Assembly (NCBI RefSeq): GCF_030812255.1
Contig: NZ_JAUSSH010000002.1
Span: 434,001-498,000, forward strand
Direction: 5' to 3'
Length of the DNA: 64,000 nt
Origin: Paeniglutamicibacter psychrophenolicus
Lineage (GTDB): Bacteria > Actinomycetota > Actinomycetes > Actinomycetales > Micrococcaceae
Shown: in pieces, positions 33,347 through 45,218 of the stretch
Position numbering within the stretch: position 1 is the stretch's first letter
How the letters are laid out: each line of letters begins with the position of its first letter
Position numbers and translations under genes: made by a program
Notes under the pieces: generated by a model
Database searches by the model: none
The model's input: the letters and a program-made list of their open reading frames with translations, nothing else
Told to the model about the DNA's origin: nothing

Positions 33347-35188
33347 ATGCGCACCTCCATCGCCACCGTCTGCATCTCCGGCACGCTCGAGCAGAAGATG
33401 CTCGCCTGCGCCAAGGCCGGCTTCGACGGGATCGAGATCTTCGAACAAGACCTCACCGTCTCGGCCATGTCCCCCGAGGAGGTCCGCGCCCTGGCCGACC
33501 GCCTGGGCCTCACCCTTGACCTCTTCCAGCCCTTCCGCGACTTCGAGGGCGTCGATGCGGCAACGCTGGCAGCAAACCTGGCCCGCGCGGAGGCCAAGTT
33601 CCGGCTCATGAACCGGCTGGGCATCGACACCATCCTGCTGTGCTCCAACGTCGGCACCGCCACCATCAACGACGACGAACTGTTCGCCACCCAGATCCGG
33701 GCCCTGGCCGAACTCGCCGCGCGCCACGGGGTGAAGATCGCCTACGAGGCCCTGGCCTGGGGCAAGTACGTGAACACCTACCTGCATTCCTGGCGGATCG
33801 TTGAACTGGTGGACCACCCAAACGTCGGGCTCTGCCTGGATTCCTTCCACATCCTCTCCCGCGGGGACGACCCGGCGGGCATCGCGGGCATCCCGGCCGA
33901 AAAGATCTTCTTCGTCCAGCTGGCCGACGCCCCGGTGCTGTCCATGGACGTGCTCTCCTGGTCGCGGCACTACCGCGTGTTCCCCGGCGAGGGCGGCTTC
34001 GAGCTTGATAAGTTCATGGGACACCTGGTCCGCTCGGGCTACGACGGGATCGTCTCGCTGGAGATCTTCAACGACGTCTTCCGCCAGTCCAACGTCGAGC
34101 GCACCGCCGTGGACGGGATGCGCTCGCTGATCTGGCTGCAGGACCGGGCCATCGCGCACCTGGGAGACGGCGCGACCAAATACCCGCTGGGGATCGCCGC
34201 GCTGCCCGGCGCCCAGGCACCCTCCGGCTTCGACTACGCCGAGATCCGCACCGAGGACCCCGAGGCCGTGGCCGGGATGCTGGCCCAACTGGGCTTCACC
34301 TTCCGCGGCCAGCACCGACGCAAGCCGGTCACCCTCTGGAGCGCCGGGGACGCACGGATCATCATCAACACCCAGCGCAGCCGCGGGATCACCGCGGAGG
34401 TCTCCGGATTCGGCATCCAGGTCCCCGACGCGGCCCTGGGCACCCGGCGCGCCACCGCGCTGAAGGCCCCGGCCGTCCCGCGCCACCACACCGTGGACGA
34501 GCAGCCGCTGCACGGCTTCACCGCGCCTGATGCCACCGAGGTGTTCTTCGGGACCACCTCCTCCGAGCCTGCCTGGGCCCCGGAATTCGGCAACGGCAGC
34601 AAACCCGCGGACACCGGGCTGGTGACGGGCATCGACCACATCAACCTGGCCCAGCCCTGGCAGGCCTTCGACGAATCCGTCCTCTTCTACACCTCCACGC
34701 TGAACCTCCAGGCCCGCCCGGGCACCGAGGTCCCCAGCCCCATGGGCCTGGTCCGCTCCCAGGTGCTGCGCACCGCGGACGGCACCGTGCGCCTGGCACT
34801 GAACATCGTGCCGCACGGATTGGAGAACACCACCGACCGTGCCCTGGGGTATCCGGAACACATCGCGGTGCACACCGATGACATCGTCGCCCTGGCCCGC
34901 CGCGCGGTGGATGCCGGCATGGAGTTCCTGGCCGTCCCGAACAACTATTATGAGGATCTGGCGGCACGGTTCGGACTCGACGAGGCCACGCTGGGGCAGC
35001 TGCAGGAACTGAACCTGCTCTACGACCGCGACGAGCACGGGGAATTCCTGCATTTCTACACCGAAACCGTGGGCACCATGTTCCTCGAGGTCGTGCAGCG
35101 CCGCGGCGGCTACGACGGCTACGGGGCACCAAACGCCCCGGTCCGGCTTGCCGCGCAATTCGAGCGCAACCGCCTGACGACGTACTAG
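33347..35188 (+). CDS. Two-domain 3-dehydroshikimate dehydratase (QsuB-like)
   Basis: The 613-residue protein fuses an N-terminal xylose-isomerase-like TIM barrel (residues 1-~270: MRTSIATVCISGTLEQKML, KAGFDGIEIFEQDL, LCLDSFHILSRGDDP with metal ligands) to two VOC-fold modules resembling 4-hydroxyphenylpyruvate dioxygenase (~290-600, GIDHINLAQPW and the late Glu of TVGTMFLEVVQRRGGYDGYG). QsuB of Corynebacterium (about 618 residues) has the same layout; its first domain makes protocatechuate from 3-dehydroshikimate. Metal ligands in the C-terminal part appear kept. Protocatechuate-cleaving genes are not in this window. Confidence 0.88.
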   Translation: MRTSIATVCISGTLEQKMLACAKAGFDGIEIFEQDLTVSAMSPEEVRALADRLGLTLDLFQPFRDFEGVDAATLAANLARAEAKFRLMNRLGIDTILLCSNVGTATINDDELFATQIRALAELAARHGVKIAYEALAWGKYVNTYLHSWRIVELVDHPNVGLCLDSFHILSRGDDPAGIAGIPAEKIFFVQLADAPVLSMDVLSWSRHYRVFPGEGGFELDKFMGHLVRSGYDGIVSLEIFNDVFRQSNVERTAVDGMRSLIWLQDRAIAHLGDGATKYPLGIAALPGAQAPSGFDYAEIRTEDPEAVAGMLAQLGFTFRGQHRRKPVTLWSAGDARIIINTQRSRGITAEVSGFGIQVPDAALGTRRATALKAPAVPRHHTVDEQPLHGFTAPDATEVFFGTTSSEPAWAPEFGNGSKPADTGLVTGIDHINLAQPWQAFDESVLFYTSTLNLQARPGTEVPSPMGLVRSQVLRTADGTVRLALNIVPHGLENTTDRALGYPEHIAVHTDDIVALARRAVDAGMEFLAVPNNYYEDLAARFGLDEATLGQLQELNLLYDRDEHGEFLHFYTETVGTMFLEVVQRRGGYDGYGAPNAPVRLAAQFERNRLTTY

Positions 35189-35213
35189 GGAAGAACAAGG
35201 GGAATGGTGAGCC

Positions 35214-35993
35214 ATGGCCGAACAGCCTGACTACTACGTGAAGTCGGCGGAAAAGACGCTGGCGGTGCTGCTGGCCTTTGACGCCGGGCACCAGGCGCTG
35301 ACCGTCACCCAGGTGGCCGAGGCCATTTCGGTTTCGCGCGCCGCGGCCCGCCGCTTCCTGCTGACCCTGGTGGACCTGGGGTACCTGGAGGCCGAGGGCA
35401 ATGCCTACCGGCAGACCCCGCGGGTGCTGGACATCGGCGCCTCCTACCTCTCCGGGCTGACCCTGCCGCAGGTGGCCCGCCCGCACCTGGCGCAGCTGGC
35501 CGCCGAGCTGTCCGAGACCACGGCCCTGTGCGTGCTCGACGACCAGGACATCCTCTACGTGGAGCGCATCAGCAACCCGCGCCTGCATTCGATGAACGTG
35601 TCCATCGGCAACCGGCTGCCGGCCTGGGCCACCTCCATGGGCCGGGTGCTGGTTGCCGAGCTGCCCGAGGCGGCCCGCGAGGAGTTCCTGAACAACGCCC
35701 GGCTGCGGAACTACACCTCCAAGACCGTGTCCGGCATCGCCGAGCTGCGCGCCGAGCTGGAGACCGTGCGCGCGCAGGGCTGGTCCCTGGTCGCCCAGGA
35801 ACTGGACGAGGGGCTGCGCGGGCTGGCGGTTCCCGTGTACCGCGGGGCGCAGCTGCTCGGGGCGCTGAACGTCTCGGTGCAGCCCGGGCGCATCGGCTCC
35901 GCCTCGATCACCGAGGAGATGCTGCCGCTGATGCGCCGCACCGCCCAGGACATCGCCGACGACTTCGGCGGACGCACCGCGGCACGGAACTAG
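35214..35993 (+). CDS. IclR-family transcriptional regulator of the quinate/shikimate cluster
   Basis: The 259-residue protein has an IclR winged helix-turn-helix (residues ~8-70: LAVLLAFDAGHQALTVTQVAEAISVSRAAARRFLLTL, quoted as TVTQVAEAISVSRAAARR) and an effector domain with ATSMGRVLVAELPEAAREEF and GLRGLAVPVYRG. It resembles PcaR/PobR/PcaU-type regulators that sense aromatic acids such as protocatechuate. It starts 25 bases after the dehydratase stop, so it is probably co-transcribed. The dyad at 32385-32405 is its likely site. Confidence 0.87.
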   Translation: MAEQPDYYVKSAEKTLAVLLAFDAGHQALTVTQVAEAISVSRAAARRFLLTLVDLGYLEAEGNAYRQTPRVLDIGASYLSGLTLPQVARPHLAQLAAELSETTALCVLDDQDILYVERISNPRLHSMNVSIGNRLPAWATSMGRVLVAELPEAAREEFLNNARLRNYTSKTVSGIAELRAELETVRAQGWSLVAQELDEGLRGLAVPVYRGAQLLGALNVSVQPGRIGSASITEEMLPLMRRTAQDIADDFGGRTAARN

Positions 35994-36054
35994 GGGCGCA
36001 GCGCCGGCCCGCCGCCGACCTCGCTGCACCCCCAAGGCGCCGTTTTCGAAGCTG

Positions 36055-38451
<2,397 letters not shown>

Positions 38452-38605
38452 GGTCATTGCTCCTTTGCAATTGCTGACATGCGGTGCTGCTGCCTCCGGA
38501 GCGCGGCCGATGGCCGGGCAGGGGGACGTTTCTGTCCACTGTGACAGGTTCCGGCGGCTTCTTGCTAGGTGATGTGCACCATATTGACTTGGCGGGATTC
38601 CTTGC

Positions 38606-39448
38606 CTAGTGCTTCAGGCGCATTTTCTGCAGGATGGTCGCGGCCATCTCTTCCACGGACACGCTGGCCGAATTCAGGTAGGGAATCCCGTGGGCGAGAT
38701 ACAGCAGTTCGGCACTGCGCAGCTCGTAGCCGCATTGCTGAAGCGAGGCATACGAGGAACCCCGGCGGCGTTCGGTGCGGATCTGGCTCAGCCGCTGGGG
38801 AGTTGAGGTGAGCCCGAAACATTTCTGCGCAAACGGCCGCAGCGGCACCGGAAGCCCGTCCCTTTCAAAGTCCTCCTCGATCAGGGGGAAGTTCGCCGCG
38901 AAGATCCCGTGCTGCAGCGCCAGGTACATGGTGGTGGGTGTCTTCCCGCAGCGCGACGGGGCCACCAGGATGACCTGGGCCTTCTCCAGGGCGCGCAGGC
39001 TCTGCCCGTCGTCATGCTCCATGGCATATTCCACGGCCGTCATCCGGGCCTGGTAGCGGACCGCGTTTCCCAGGCCGTGCGCCTGGCCCGGCTTGCCGCT
39101 GGCCGCGGTGCCCAGCGCCCCCTCCAGCTGCCGGATGTGGGTCCCGATCAGGTCCACGACCGTTGCCCGGCATTCGGCCAGCGTCATCCGGATGTCCCCG
39201 CCCACGACCGTGGAAAACACGATCGGCGGCAGGCCCCGGGCGGCGATCGCGTCGATGGCGTCCACCACCGACCGCGCCTGTTCGACCGTCGTGATGAAAG
39301 GCACGGTGGTGCGGTTGAAGTTGCTTTCGGGGAACTGTGTCAGCAGGGTGTTGCCCAGGGTTTCGGCGGTGATTCCGGTGCTGTCCGAGAGGAAATAGAC
39401 GGGGCGGGACACCGGTTCATCGCCGCCGGGGTTTTCTGTCTTGCCCAA
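38606..39448 (-). CDS. ppsR: PEP synthase regulatory protein (bifunctional kinase / pyrophosphorylase, DUF299)
   Basis: The 280-residue protein opens with [20 protein letters not shown], the family signature (residues ~17-36), and has a P-loop-like [10 protein letters not shown] at 163-172. DUF299 proteins inactivate PpsA by ADP-dependent phosphorylation of the Thr next to the phospho-His and reactivate it by phosphate-dependent dephosphorylation. The target Thr is present in the neighbouring ppsA product. The gene lies upstream of ppsA on the same strand with a 154-base gap, so it may have a separate promoter. Confidence 0.92.
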   Translation of the reverse strand: MGKTENPGGDEPVSRPVYFLSDSTGITAETLGNTLLTQFPESNFNRTTVPFITTVEQARSVVDAIDAIAARGLPPIVFSTVVGGDIRMTLAECRATVVDLIGTHIRQLEGALGTAASGKPGQAHGLGNAVRYQARMTAVEYAMEHDDGQSLRALEKAQVILVAPSRCGKTPTTMYLALQHGIFAANFPLIEEDFERDGLPVPLRPFAQKCFGLTSTPQRLSQIRTERRRGSSYASLQQCGYELRSAELLYLAHGIPYLNSASVSVEEMAATILQKMRLKH

Positions 39449-39749
39449 GATGCATCTCCTTTTTCCCCATCATTGCAGATGGCCGGAAACCAGGTGCGTC
39501 CGCCGGAACGCCAAGACCCCGGAAAAACCACCGGAGGGAACCGGGAATGCGCCTGCAGCACGGCCGTCGGCACCGGTGGGACGGCTCGGATGGCCGGCGC
39601 TGTCGGGCCGCCTGCCGCCGGCCGGTCCACGTGGCTGCCCTGCCGGGGCGGGCGGGCAAACCGGAGGAAAATCCACGGCAACCGACGGGTCAAACGCTCC
39701 GGTCGAAGACTGGAATTGCGTCAGTTTCCTTCGAATCGAGGTGTTCGCC
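39449..39749. other. Intergenic region without a supported gene
   Basis: No credible coding frame or RNA was found; composition is GC-rich with Pro/Arg/Gly-rich shadow translations. It must hold the divergent promoters of ppsR and the GH3-derived gene. GC-rich inverted segments occur around 39580-39640 but match no riboswitch I know. Confidence 0.5.
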
Positions 39750-40436
39750 ATGCGCGGGCATTCATCATCCACCCCTCGTTCCGCCGCGCGGGCGGCCGTG
39801 ACCGGAGCCTTGGCGCTCGCGCTGGCGGCGGGCCTCTCGCCGATGGGCCCGCCCCTGGCAAGACCCGGCCCGGCCGCCGCCACCACCGGCGTGCAACGTG
39901 CCGCGGTGAACGTCGCGTCCCTGACCCCGACCCGGACCTTGGCCACGCTGAGTCTTGACCAACGCGTCGGACAGGTGCTGATGATGGGGGTGCCGGCCAC
40001 CGGAGCCAGCGCCACGGACCTGTCGATCCTCACCAAGAACAAGATCGGCAACGTGTTCCTCAAGGGCCACAGCCACTCCGGGGTCACCGCCACCAAGGCC
40101 GTGGTCACCAAGATCAACGCCACCGTGTCCCTGACGAGCACCGGCGGGCAGAAGCGCTTCATCGCCACCGACCAGGAGGGCGGATACGTCCAGGTGCTCA
40201 AGGGGCCCGGCTTTTCCACCATGCCCACCGCGCTGCACCAGGGAACCTGGGCTCCCTCGACGCTGAAGGCCGCGGCCACCACCTGGGGCAAACAGCTGCA
40301 TGCCGCGGGCCTGAACGTGAACCTGGCCCCGGTCGCCGACACCGTTCCGTCCGCGGCCTTCGCCCCGTACAACCTGCCCCGGGCCAAGGTCGACGCCGCC
40401 GCCCTGGAGGTGCTGCAGACCCGTGCCGGGCAGTAG
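39750..40436 (+). pseudogene. Glycoside hydrolase family 3 (NagZ-like), internally deleted
   Basis: The 228-residue product has a signal peptide (RAAVTGALALALAAGLSP) and the first half of a GH3 barrel: LSLDQRVGQVLMMGVP, IGNVFLKGHS, FIATDQEGGYVQ, HAAGLNVNLAPVADTVP. Then, at AFAPYN (about residue 205), it jumps to AKVDAAALEVLQTRAGQ, which resembles the extreme C-terminus of the family. The expected ~170-residue middle, with the KHFPG substrate motif and the catalytic Asp, is absent, apparently as an in-frame deletion. Intact homologues hydrolyse terminal N-acetylglucosamine from peptidoglycan fragments. This copy should be catalytically dead, though it could still be secreted. Confidence 0.7.
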
Positions 40437-40457
40437 CAACAAAGGTGATTCGGCCGG

Positions 40458-41093
40458 CTAGGGCTGCCCGAAGTCGATGCGCATCACGAAGCGGCGCGGG
40501 GTCGGGTGGCCGACCTCCCTGAAGCCGGCGTCGGCAAAGATCGAGCGGCTGCCCACATACAGCTCGCCCCACATCGGGGCCTTGCCCACGGGCAGCAGCA
40601 ACGGGTAGCCCTCCAGGGCGCGGGCCCCGCGGGACCGGGCGAAGTCCACGGCCGCCGCAGCCAGGGCGCGGCTGACCCCGCGGCGCCGGAACCCCGTGCG
40701 GGTGACAAAGCAGACCGCCGCCCACACGCCCCCATCCTCCCGGTCCTCCTCGTCGCGGCCGCCAAAGGCCACGCGCGAGGTGCGCAGTCGCGGGTAGGCG
40801 GTGCGCGGCTCGACGGCGCACCAGCCCACCGGTTCGTCCCCGAGGTAGGCGACCAACCCGCTGGTGGTCTGCGCATCCGGAATCCCGCACCGGGTCTGGG
40901 TGCGCAAGTCGTGTGCGCGCTCCTGCACGGAGAGTGCGTCGAAGCTCTTGCCGGGATTCTGGAACCACTGGCACTGGCAATCCCACGCGGTGCCCCTGGA
41001 GCCGAAGACCTTCTCCAGGTCCGCGCTGCCGGCCTGGTTGGCCGGCACGATGCGCAGGTCCGCGGTCTTGGTGGATTCCCGGCTTGTTTTCAT
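40458..41093 (-). CDS. GNAT-family N-acetyltransferase
   Basis: The 211-residue protein contains a GNAT fold with the acetyl-CoA pyrophosphate loop in VTRTGFRRRGVSRALAAAAVDFAR (R-x-x-G-x-S/A form) near residue ~135-158. The N-terminal segment has TAWDCQCQWFQ, typical of a GNAT subgroup with a conserved Cys pair. The substrate is unknown. The ATG at 41093 is chosen (GGGAG upstream); the longer open frame is antisense noise from the dps region. It converges with the GH3 remnant. Confidence 0.78.
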   Translation of the reverse strand: MKTSRESTKTADLRIVPANQAGSADLEKVFGSRGTAWDCQCQWFQNPGKSFDALSVQERAHDLRTQTRCGIPDAQTTSGLVAYLGDEPVGWCAVEPRTAYPRLRTSRVAFGGRDEEDREDGGVWAAVCFVTRTGFRRRGVSRALAAAAVDFARSRGARALEGYPLLLPVGKAPMWGELYVGSRSIFADAGFREVGHPTPRRFVMRIDFGQP

Positions 41094-41244
41094 GTCCTTT
41101 TCGCTCCCGCCCTGGCGGCATGTGCCGGGCGAGGTTCGTCCGGCACCCTGGATACGAGACTGCCAGCGCAGTATCCGGCGGTCAAGGGTAAACGAGGCCC
41201 AGCGGCCCGGGGAGCCGGCGTCGCGGCGCTGCAAGACAAGGAAA

Positions 41245-41274
41245 GGGGACCCCGGAGCATGCTCCGGGGTCCCC
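41245..41274 (-). terminator. Terminator of dps
   Basis: A perfect 30-base palindrome (GGGGACCCCGGAGCA and its complement) lies 21 bases past the dps stop, followed by TTTCCTT in the direction of dps transcription. It is a textbook rho-independent terminator. Confidence 0.9.
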
Positions 41275-41295
41275 TGGCTGGCCGTGCGATCGGCG

Positions 41296-41850
41296 CTACT
41301 TGGCCTTCTTGGCCGCGCCCTTCTCGGTGCGGGTGTCCTTGTTGGACAGCTCCCCGGCGCTGTTTTCCAGGTGCGAGCGCATGAACCACTGGAACTGCTC
41401 CAGTTCGCCGGTCTGGCCGATGAGGATGTCCTCGGTGATCGGGTCCAGCTTGCCGACCTCCTCGATGGTCTTGCGCATGGAGGTGATGACCCCGGTGTAG
41501 ACCAGGTCCAGGGCGGCAAGGTGTTCGGTGGTGCTGGCCCGGCCGATCTCGTAGTCGTCCCAGGCGCGTGCCGCGACCAGGGCGCCGGGCAGGCCGTTGG
41601 GGGCAACCCCCATGGTGGCCATGCGTTCGGCCAGGGCGTCGATCATGGACCGGACCAGATCGATCTGCGGGTCAAGCATTTCGTGGACGCCGATGAAGTC
41701 GCGACCCACCACGTTCCAGTGTGCGTGCTTGAGGGTCAGCTGCAGGTCGTTGAATGCGTGGATCCGCATCTGCAGCGCATTGGCGACCTTGTGCCCGTCG
41801 GCCAGGCTCATGCCCGGGACCGTGAATCCTGCGTTGGTTTTTGCTGCCAT
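41296..41850 (-). CDS. dps: Dps family DNA-binding ferritin-like protein
   Basis: The 184-residue protein has the Dps ferroxidase signature KHAHWNVVGRDFIGVHEMLDPQ (quoted in part: HAHWNVVGRDFIGVHEMLD), with the inter-subunit ligands His, His and Asp in place. The C-terminal tail is Lys-rich (KDTRTEKGAAKKAK), consistent with DNA binding by a disordered tail as in mycobacterial Dps. Dps dodecamers oxidise and store iron with H2O2 and compact DNA in stationary phase or under stress. GAGGAGG precedes the ATG. It is monocistronic. Confidence 0.92.
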   Translation of the reverse strand: MAAKTNAGFTVPGMSLADGHKVANALQMRIHAFNDLQLTLKHAHWNVVGRDFIGVHEMLDPQIDLVRSMIDALAERMATMGVAPNGLPGALVAARAWDDYEIGRASTTEHLAALDLVYTGVITSMRKTIEEVGKLDPITEDILIGQTGELEQFQWFMRSHLENSAGELSNKDTRTEKGAAKKAK

Positions 41851-42009
41851 AACTGCCTCCTCGATGATCGGCTGCCGCGCAGCCTTCCGTGGATATCCAT
41901 GTGATGTAGCGGTGACAGCAACGTATCACGCACCGGGAAAGAAACGCCCGGGGATTTCGCGAATGGCAAACAATGATGGGTTAAATCCCGGTCCGGTCCC
42001 TTCCCTCGC

Positions 42010-42501
42010 TCATTCCGCCGGAAGCGTCGAGCGCGGGGTAACGATCCGCGGCAGCACCAGCAGCAGGAAGAGCGCGGCCGCCATCAGGATCCCGCCTACG
42101 AGCAGGCCCATCTGCCAACCATGCAGCACCTGGACGACGAACCAGACGCACCCGGCCACCAGCACCCCCACCCCCACGACCACGAGCCGGGAAATGATGT
42201 GGCCCAGGTGGACGGTGGTGGCCTTGAGCTGCTGGCCGAAGAAGTGCCGGTGCACGGCCACAGGGGTGACCAGCAGCAGGATCACCAGGGCCGAGGCGAC
42301 CAGCAACACCAGGTAGAACCGTTCATCGGGCACCTCCAGGGTGTCGAAGCGGGACTGGAAGGGCAGGACCACCAGGAAGGCGGCCAGGATTTGCGCACCG
42401 GTCTGCATCACGCGCATCTCCTGCAGCAACTCGTTCCATTTGCGGTGCAGCTCCTCGTCGCTGTCCTCGGACTTCCTGGCGGTGTCGGTGTGCTTGGCCA
42501 T
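42010..42501 (-). CDS. DUF6328 family integral membrane protein
   Basis: The 163-residue protein begins with a charged cytoplasmic segment (MAKHTDTARKSEDSDEELHRKWNELLQE) and has four hydrophobic helices (GAQILAAFLVVLPF, FYLVLLVASALVILLLVTPVAV, LVVVGVGVLVAGCVWFVVQVL, GLLVGGILMAAALFLLLVL). The LxEMRVMQTGAQILxAFLxxLPFQxRF pattern marks DUF6328, whose function is unknown. AGGAG lies before the ATG at 42501; the extra upstream codons are unlikely. It is divergent from the UvrA-like gene with 140 bases between starts. Confidence 0.8.
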   Translation of the reverse strand: MAKHTDTARKSEDSDEELHRKWNELLQEMRVMQTGAQILAAFLVVLPFQSRFDTLEVPDERFYLVLLVASALVILLLVTPVAVHRHFFGQQLKATTVHLGHIISRLVVVGVGVLVAGCVWFVVQVLHGWQMGLLVGGILMAAALFLLLVLPRIVTPRSTLPAE

Positions 42502-42641
42502 GGCGAACTCCTCTGCTGGGGACGGTGTGTGAAAAACACTATGCGACATATCGCGCCGGGACATGGCAACACGGCCCGTGGATTGCACCGAAAAGCGGTG
42601 CGGGTGGATCTCCGGTGCACGCTGGCCCTAGGGTGGGGAAG

Positions 42642-45179
42642 GTGAACAGCATTGGCCAGGACACCGAATACACCCCGGCACCGGGCACGCATGACGGATT
42701 CGTCCACGTGCGCGGCGCCAACGAGAACAACCTGCGCGACGTCGAGGTGCGCATCCCGCGCGATGCCATCGTCGCCTTCACCGGGGTTTCCGGGTCCGGG
42801 AAGTCCTCGCTGGCCTTCGGCACGATCTTCGCCGAGGCGCAGCGACGGTTCCTGGAATCCGTGGCGCCCTATGCGCGCCGGCTCATCGCCCAGGGCCACA
42901 CGCCGAAGGTCGAGTTCATCTCCGGCCTGCCCCCGGCCGTGGCGCTGCAGCAGCGCCGCGGCACCGCCAGCTCCCGCTCCACCGTCGGCACGCTGACCAC
43001 GCTGTCGAACTCGGTGCGGATGCTCTTCTCCCGTGCCGGGGACTATCCGGCCGGGGCGCCGCGCCTGGACTCGGATTCCTTCTCGCCGAACACCGCGGTG
43101 GGCGCCTGCCCGCAATGCCACGGGCTGGGCGTCGCCCACACCGTCACCGAGGATTCACTGGTCCCCGACCCGTCCTTGAGCATCCGCGAGGGGGCGATTG
43201 CCGCGTGGCCCGGTGCCTGGCAGGGGAAGAACCTGCGCGACATCACCTCGCACCTGGGCCACGACGTGGATGTGCCCTTCCGGGACCTGCCGAAGAAGGT
43301 GCGCGACTGGCTGCTGTTCACCGACGAACAACCCGTGGTCCAGGTGACGCCCGAGCGCGACCGGGTCGCCAAGCCCTACCAGGGCCGCTTCTGGAGCGCG
43401 CGCCGCTACGTGCTGCACACCGTGGCCGACTCCAAGTCCGAAACGATGCGGGCCAAGGCGCTGCGCTTCATGCGCTCCGGGCCCTGCCCTCAATGCCATG
43501 GCACCGGCTTCCGCCCCGAGGCGCTGGCTGTCACGGTGGCGTCCCTGGACATTGCCGGCTTCAACGCCACCGCGCTCGACGACCTGGCCGTGGTGCTGCG
43601 GCCGCTGGCCGACCCCCGGAAGGGGGCCTCGGGGGACCTTGCCGGCGGGGTCGCCGCCTCGATCGCCGCCGACCTGCTGGGACGCATCGAGGTGCTGGCC
43701 AACCTGGGCCTGGGCTACCTGAGCCTTGACCGCGGAACCCCGACGCTCTCTCCCGGGGAGATGCAGCGCCTGCGCATCGCCACGCAGCTGCGCTCGGGTC
43801 TCTTCGGGGTCATCTATGTGCTCGACGAGCCCTCGGCCGGCCTGCATCCGGCCGATGCGAGGCCGCTGCTTGAGGTGCTTGAGGCGCTGAAGGCGTCCGG
43901 GAACTCCGTCTTCGTGGTGGAACACAACATGGAGGTGGTGGCCCGGGCGGACTGGGTGGTCGACGTGGGCCCCGGCGCCGGTGCCGGCGGCGGCAAGGTG
44001 CTCTACAGCGGCCCGGTGGCCGGGCTCCGCCGCGTGGACGAATCGGTGACCCGGCGGTTCCTGGAGCCCCGCACGGATGCCGCGGTGGCGCGGGCGCCGC
44101 GGGTTGCCGAGCACTGGCTGGAGCTGGACGGGATTTCCCTGCACAACCTGGCGGAGCTGGATGCGCGCTTCCCGCTGGGCGTGCTCAGCGCCGTCACCGG
44201 GGTGTCCGGATCGGGCAAGTCCTCCCTGGTCAGCCGTGCGCTGGCGCACGGGCTGGCGGACATGTTGGGCGGCAGCCGGCGCATCGGATCCGCCGAAACC
44301 CCCGGGCCCGAGATCCCGGAGCCGGGCGTCGATGCGGCCTTGGCCACGGTGCGCGAGGTGCGCGGGGCGCAGCGGATCGAGCGGATCGTGGCCATGGACC
44401 AAAAGCCCATCGGCCGCACCCCGCGCTCGAACCTTGCCACCTACACCGGCCTGTTCGACGCGGTGCGCAAGGCCTTCGCCGACACGCCGCTGGCCAAGCG
44501 GCGCGGCTACGGGGCCGGGCGCTTCTCCTTCAACGTCGCCGGCGGCCGCTGCGAAACCTGCCTGGGCGAGGGCTACCTGGAGGTGGAGCTGCTCTTCCTG
44601 CCCGGAAGCTACGGGCCGTGCCCGGAATGCCACGGCTCGCGCTACAACCCCGAGACCCTCGAGGTCACCTACGCGGGCAAGAACATCGCCGAGGTCCTGG
44701 CCCTGAGCGTCGATGATGCCGCGGCGTTCCTGGCCGGGATCCCGGCCGCCGCCCGGTCGCTGGCGACGCTGCGCGACGTGGGGCTGGGCTACCTGGCCCT
44801 GGGGCAGCCGGCGCCGGAGCTCTCCGGCGGCGAGGCACAGCGCATCAAGCTGGCCACCGAGCTGCAGCGCGCCCGGCGCGGGCACACGCTCTACCTGCTG
44901 GACGAGCCCACCACCGGCCTGCACCCGGCGGACGTGGCCTTGCTGCTGGGCCAGCTGCACCGATTGGTCGAGGAGAAGAACACCGTGGTCGTGGTCGAAC
45001 ACCACATGGACGTGGTGGCCGCCGCCGACTGGGTCATCGACCTGGGCCCCGACGGGGGAGACAAGGGCGGGAAGATCGTTGCCACCGGGACCCCCGGGGA
45101 GCTGGCCCTCCACCCGGAGTCCAGGACCGCTCCCTACCTGGCCAGGCGCCTGGGGCTCGTGGGGTCGAACCCGCGGTAG
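42642..45179 (+). CDS. UvrA-like ABC ATPase (UvrA2-type paralogue)
   Basis: A GTG start with GGGGAAG upstream gives 845 residues. There are two ABC modules, each with Walker [10 protein letters not shown] and signature motifs ([15 protein letters not shown] and [15 protein letters not shown]), and Walker [15 protein letters not shown] in the second. Zinc modules [16 protein letters not shown] and [11 protein letters not shown]...CPECHGS are kept. It is about 100 residues shorter than housekeeping UvrA and appears to lack most of the UvrB-binding insertion. Such paralogues occur in actinobacteria and are tied to tolerance of DNA-binding drugs. No uvrB or uvrC is nearby. Confidence 0.87.
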   Translation: MNSIGQDTEYTPAPGTHDGFVHVRGANENNLRDVEVRIPRDAIVAFTGVSGSGKSSLAFGTIFAEAQRRFLESVAPYARRLIAQGHTPKVEFISGLPPAVALQQRRGTASSRSTVGTLTTLSNSVRMLFSRAGDYPAGAPRLDSDSFSPNTAVGACPQCHGLGVAHTVTEDSLVPDPSLSIREGAIAAWPGAWQGKNLRDITSHLGHDVDVPFRDLPKKVRDWLLFTDEQPVVQVTPERDRVAKPYQGRFWSARRYVLHTVADSKSETMRAKALRFMRSGPCPQCHGTGFRPEALAVTVASLDIAGFNATALDDLAVVLRPLADPRKGASGDLAGGVAASIAADLLGRIEVLANLGLGYLSLDRGTPTLSPGEMQRLRIATQLRSGLFGVIYVLDEPSAGLHPADARPLLEVLEALKASGNSVFVVEHNMEVVARADWVVDVGPGAGAGGGKVLYSGPVAGLRRVDESVTRRFLEPRTDAAVARAPRVAEHWLELDGISLHNLAELDARFPLGVLSAVTGVSGSGKSSLVSRALAHGLADMLGGSRRIGSAETPGPEIPEPGVDAALATVREVRGAQRIERIVAMDQKPIGRTPRSNLATYTGLFDAVRKAFADTPLAKRRGYGAGRFSFNVAGGRCETCLGEGYLEVELLFLPGSYGPCPECHGSRYNPETLEVTYAGKNIAEVLALSVDDAAAFLAGIPAAARSLATLRDVGLGYLALGQPAPELSGGEAQRIKLATELQRARRGHTLYLLDEPTTGLHPADVALLLGQLHRLVEEKNTVVVVEHHMDVVAAADWVIDLGPDGGDKGGKIVATGTPGELALHPESRTAPYLARRLGLVGSNPR

Positions 45180-45210
45180 CCGGCGGGCGCGGCGCCTCGC
45201 ACCCGCCGGC
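45179..45210. terminator. Bidirectional hairpin between the uvrA-like and phosphatase genes
   Basis: A 9-bp GC stem (GCCGGCGGG at 45179-45187, complement at 45202-45210) with a 14-base loop sits between convergent stops at 45179 and 45219. It overlaps the last base of the UvrA-like gene. Confidence 0.65.
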
Positions 45211-45218
45211 CGGGGGGA

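Noticed and set aside
32456-35215. A 919-codon minus-strand open frame opposite the quinate/shikimate genes
   Set aside because: It lies fully antisense to well-supported genes with no recognisable motif or ribosome-binding site.
39449-39749. Possible c-di-AMP (ydaO-type) riboswitch before the GH3-derived gene
   Set aside because: Such elements often precede cell-wall hydrolase genes in actinobacteria, but the conserved core sequences could not be found here.
43155-45113. A 652-codon minus-strand open frame opposite the UvrA-like gene
   Set aside because: It is a shadow of the ABC ATPase on the other strand; low-complexity Gln/Gly/His content.
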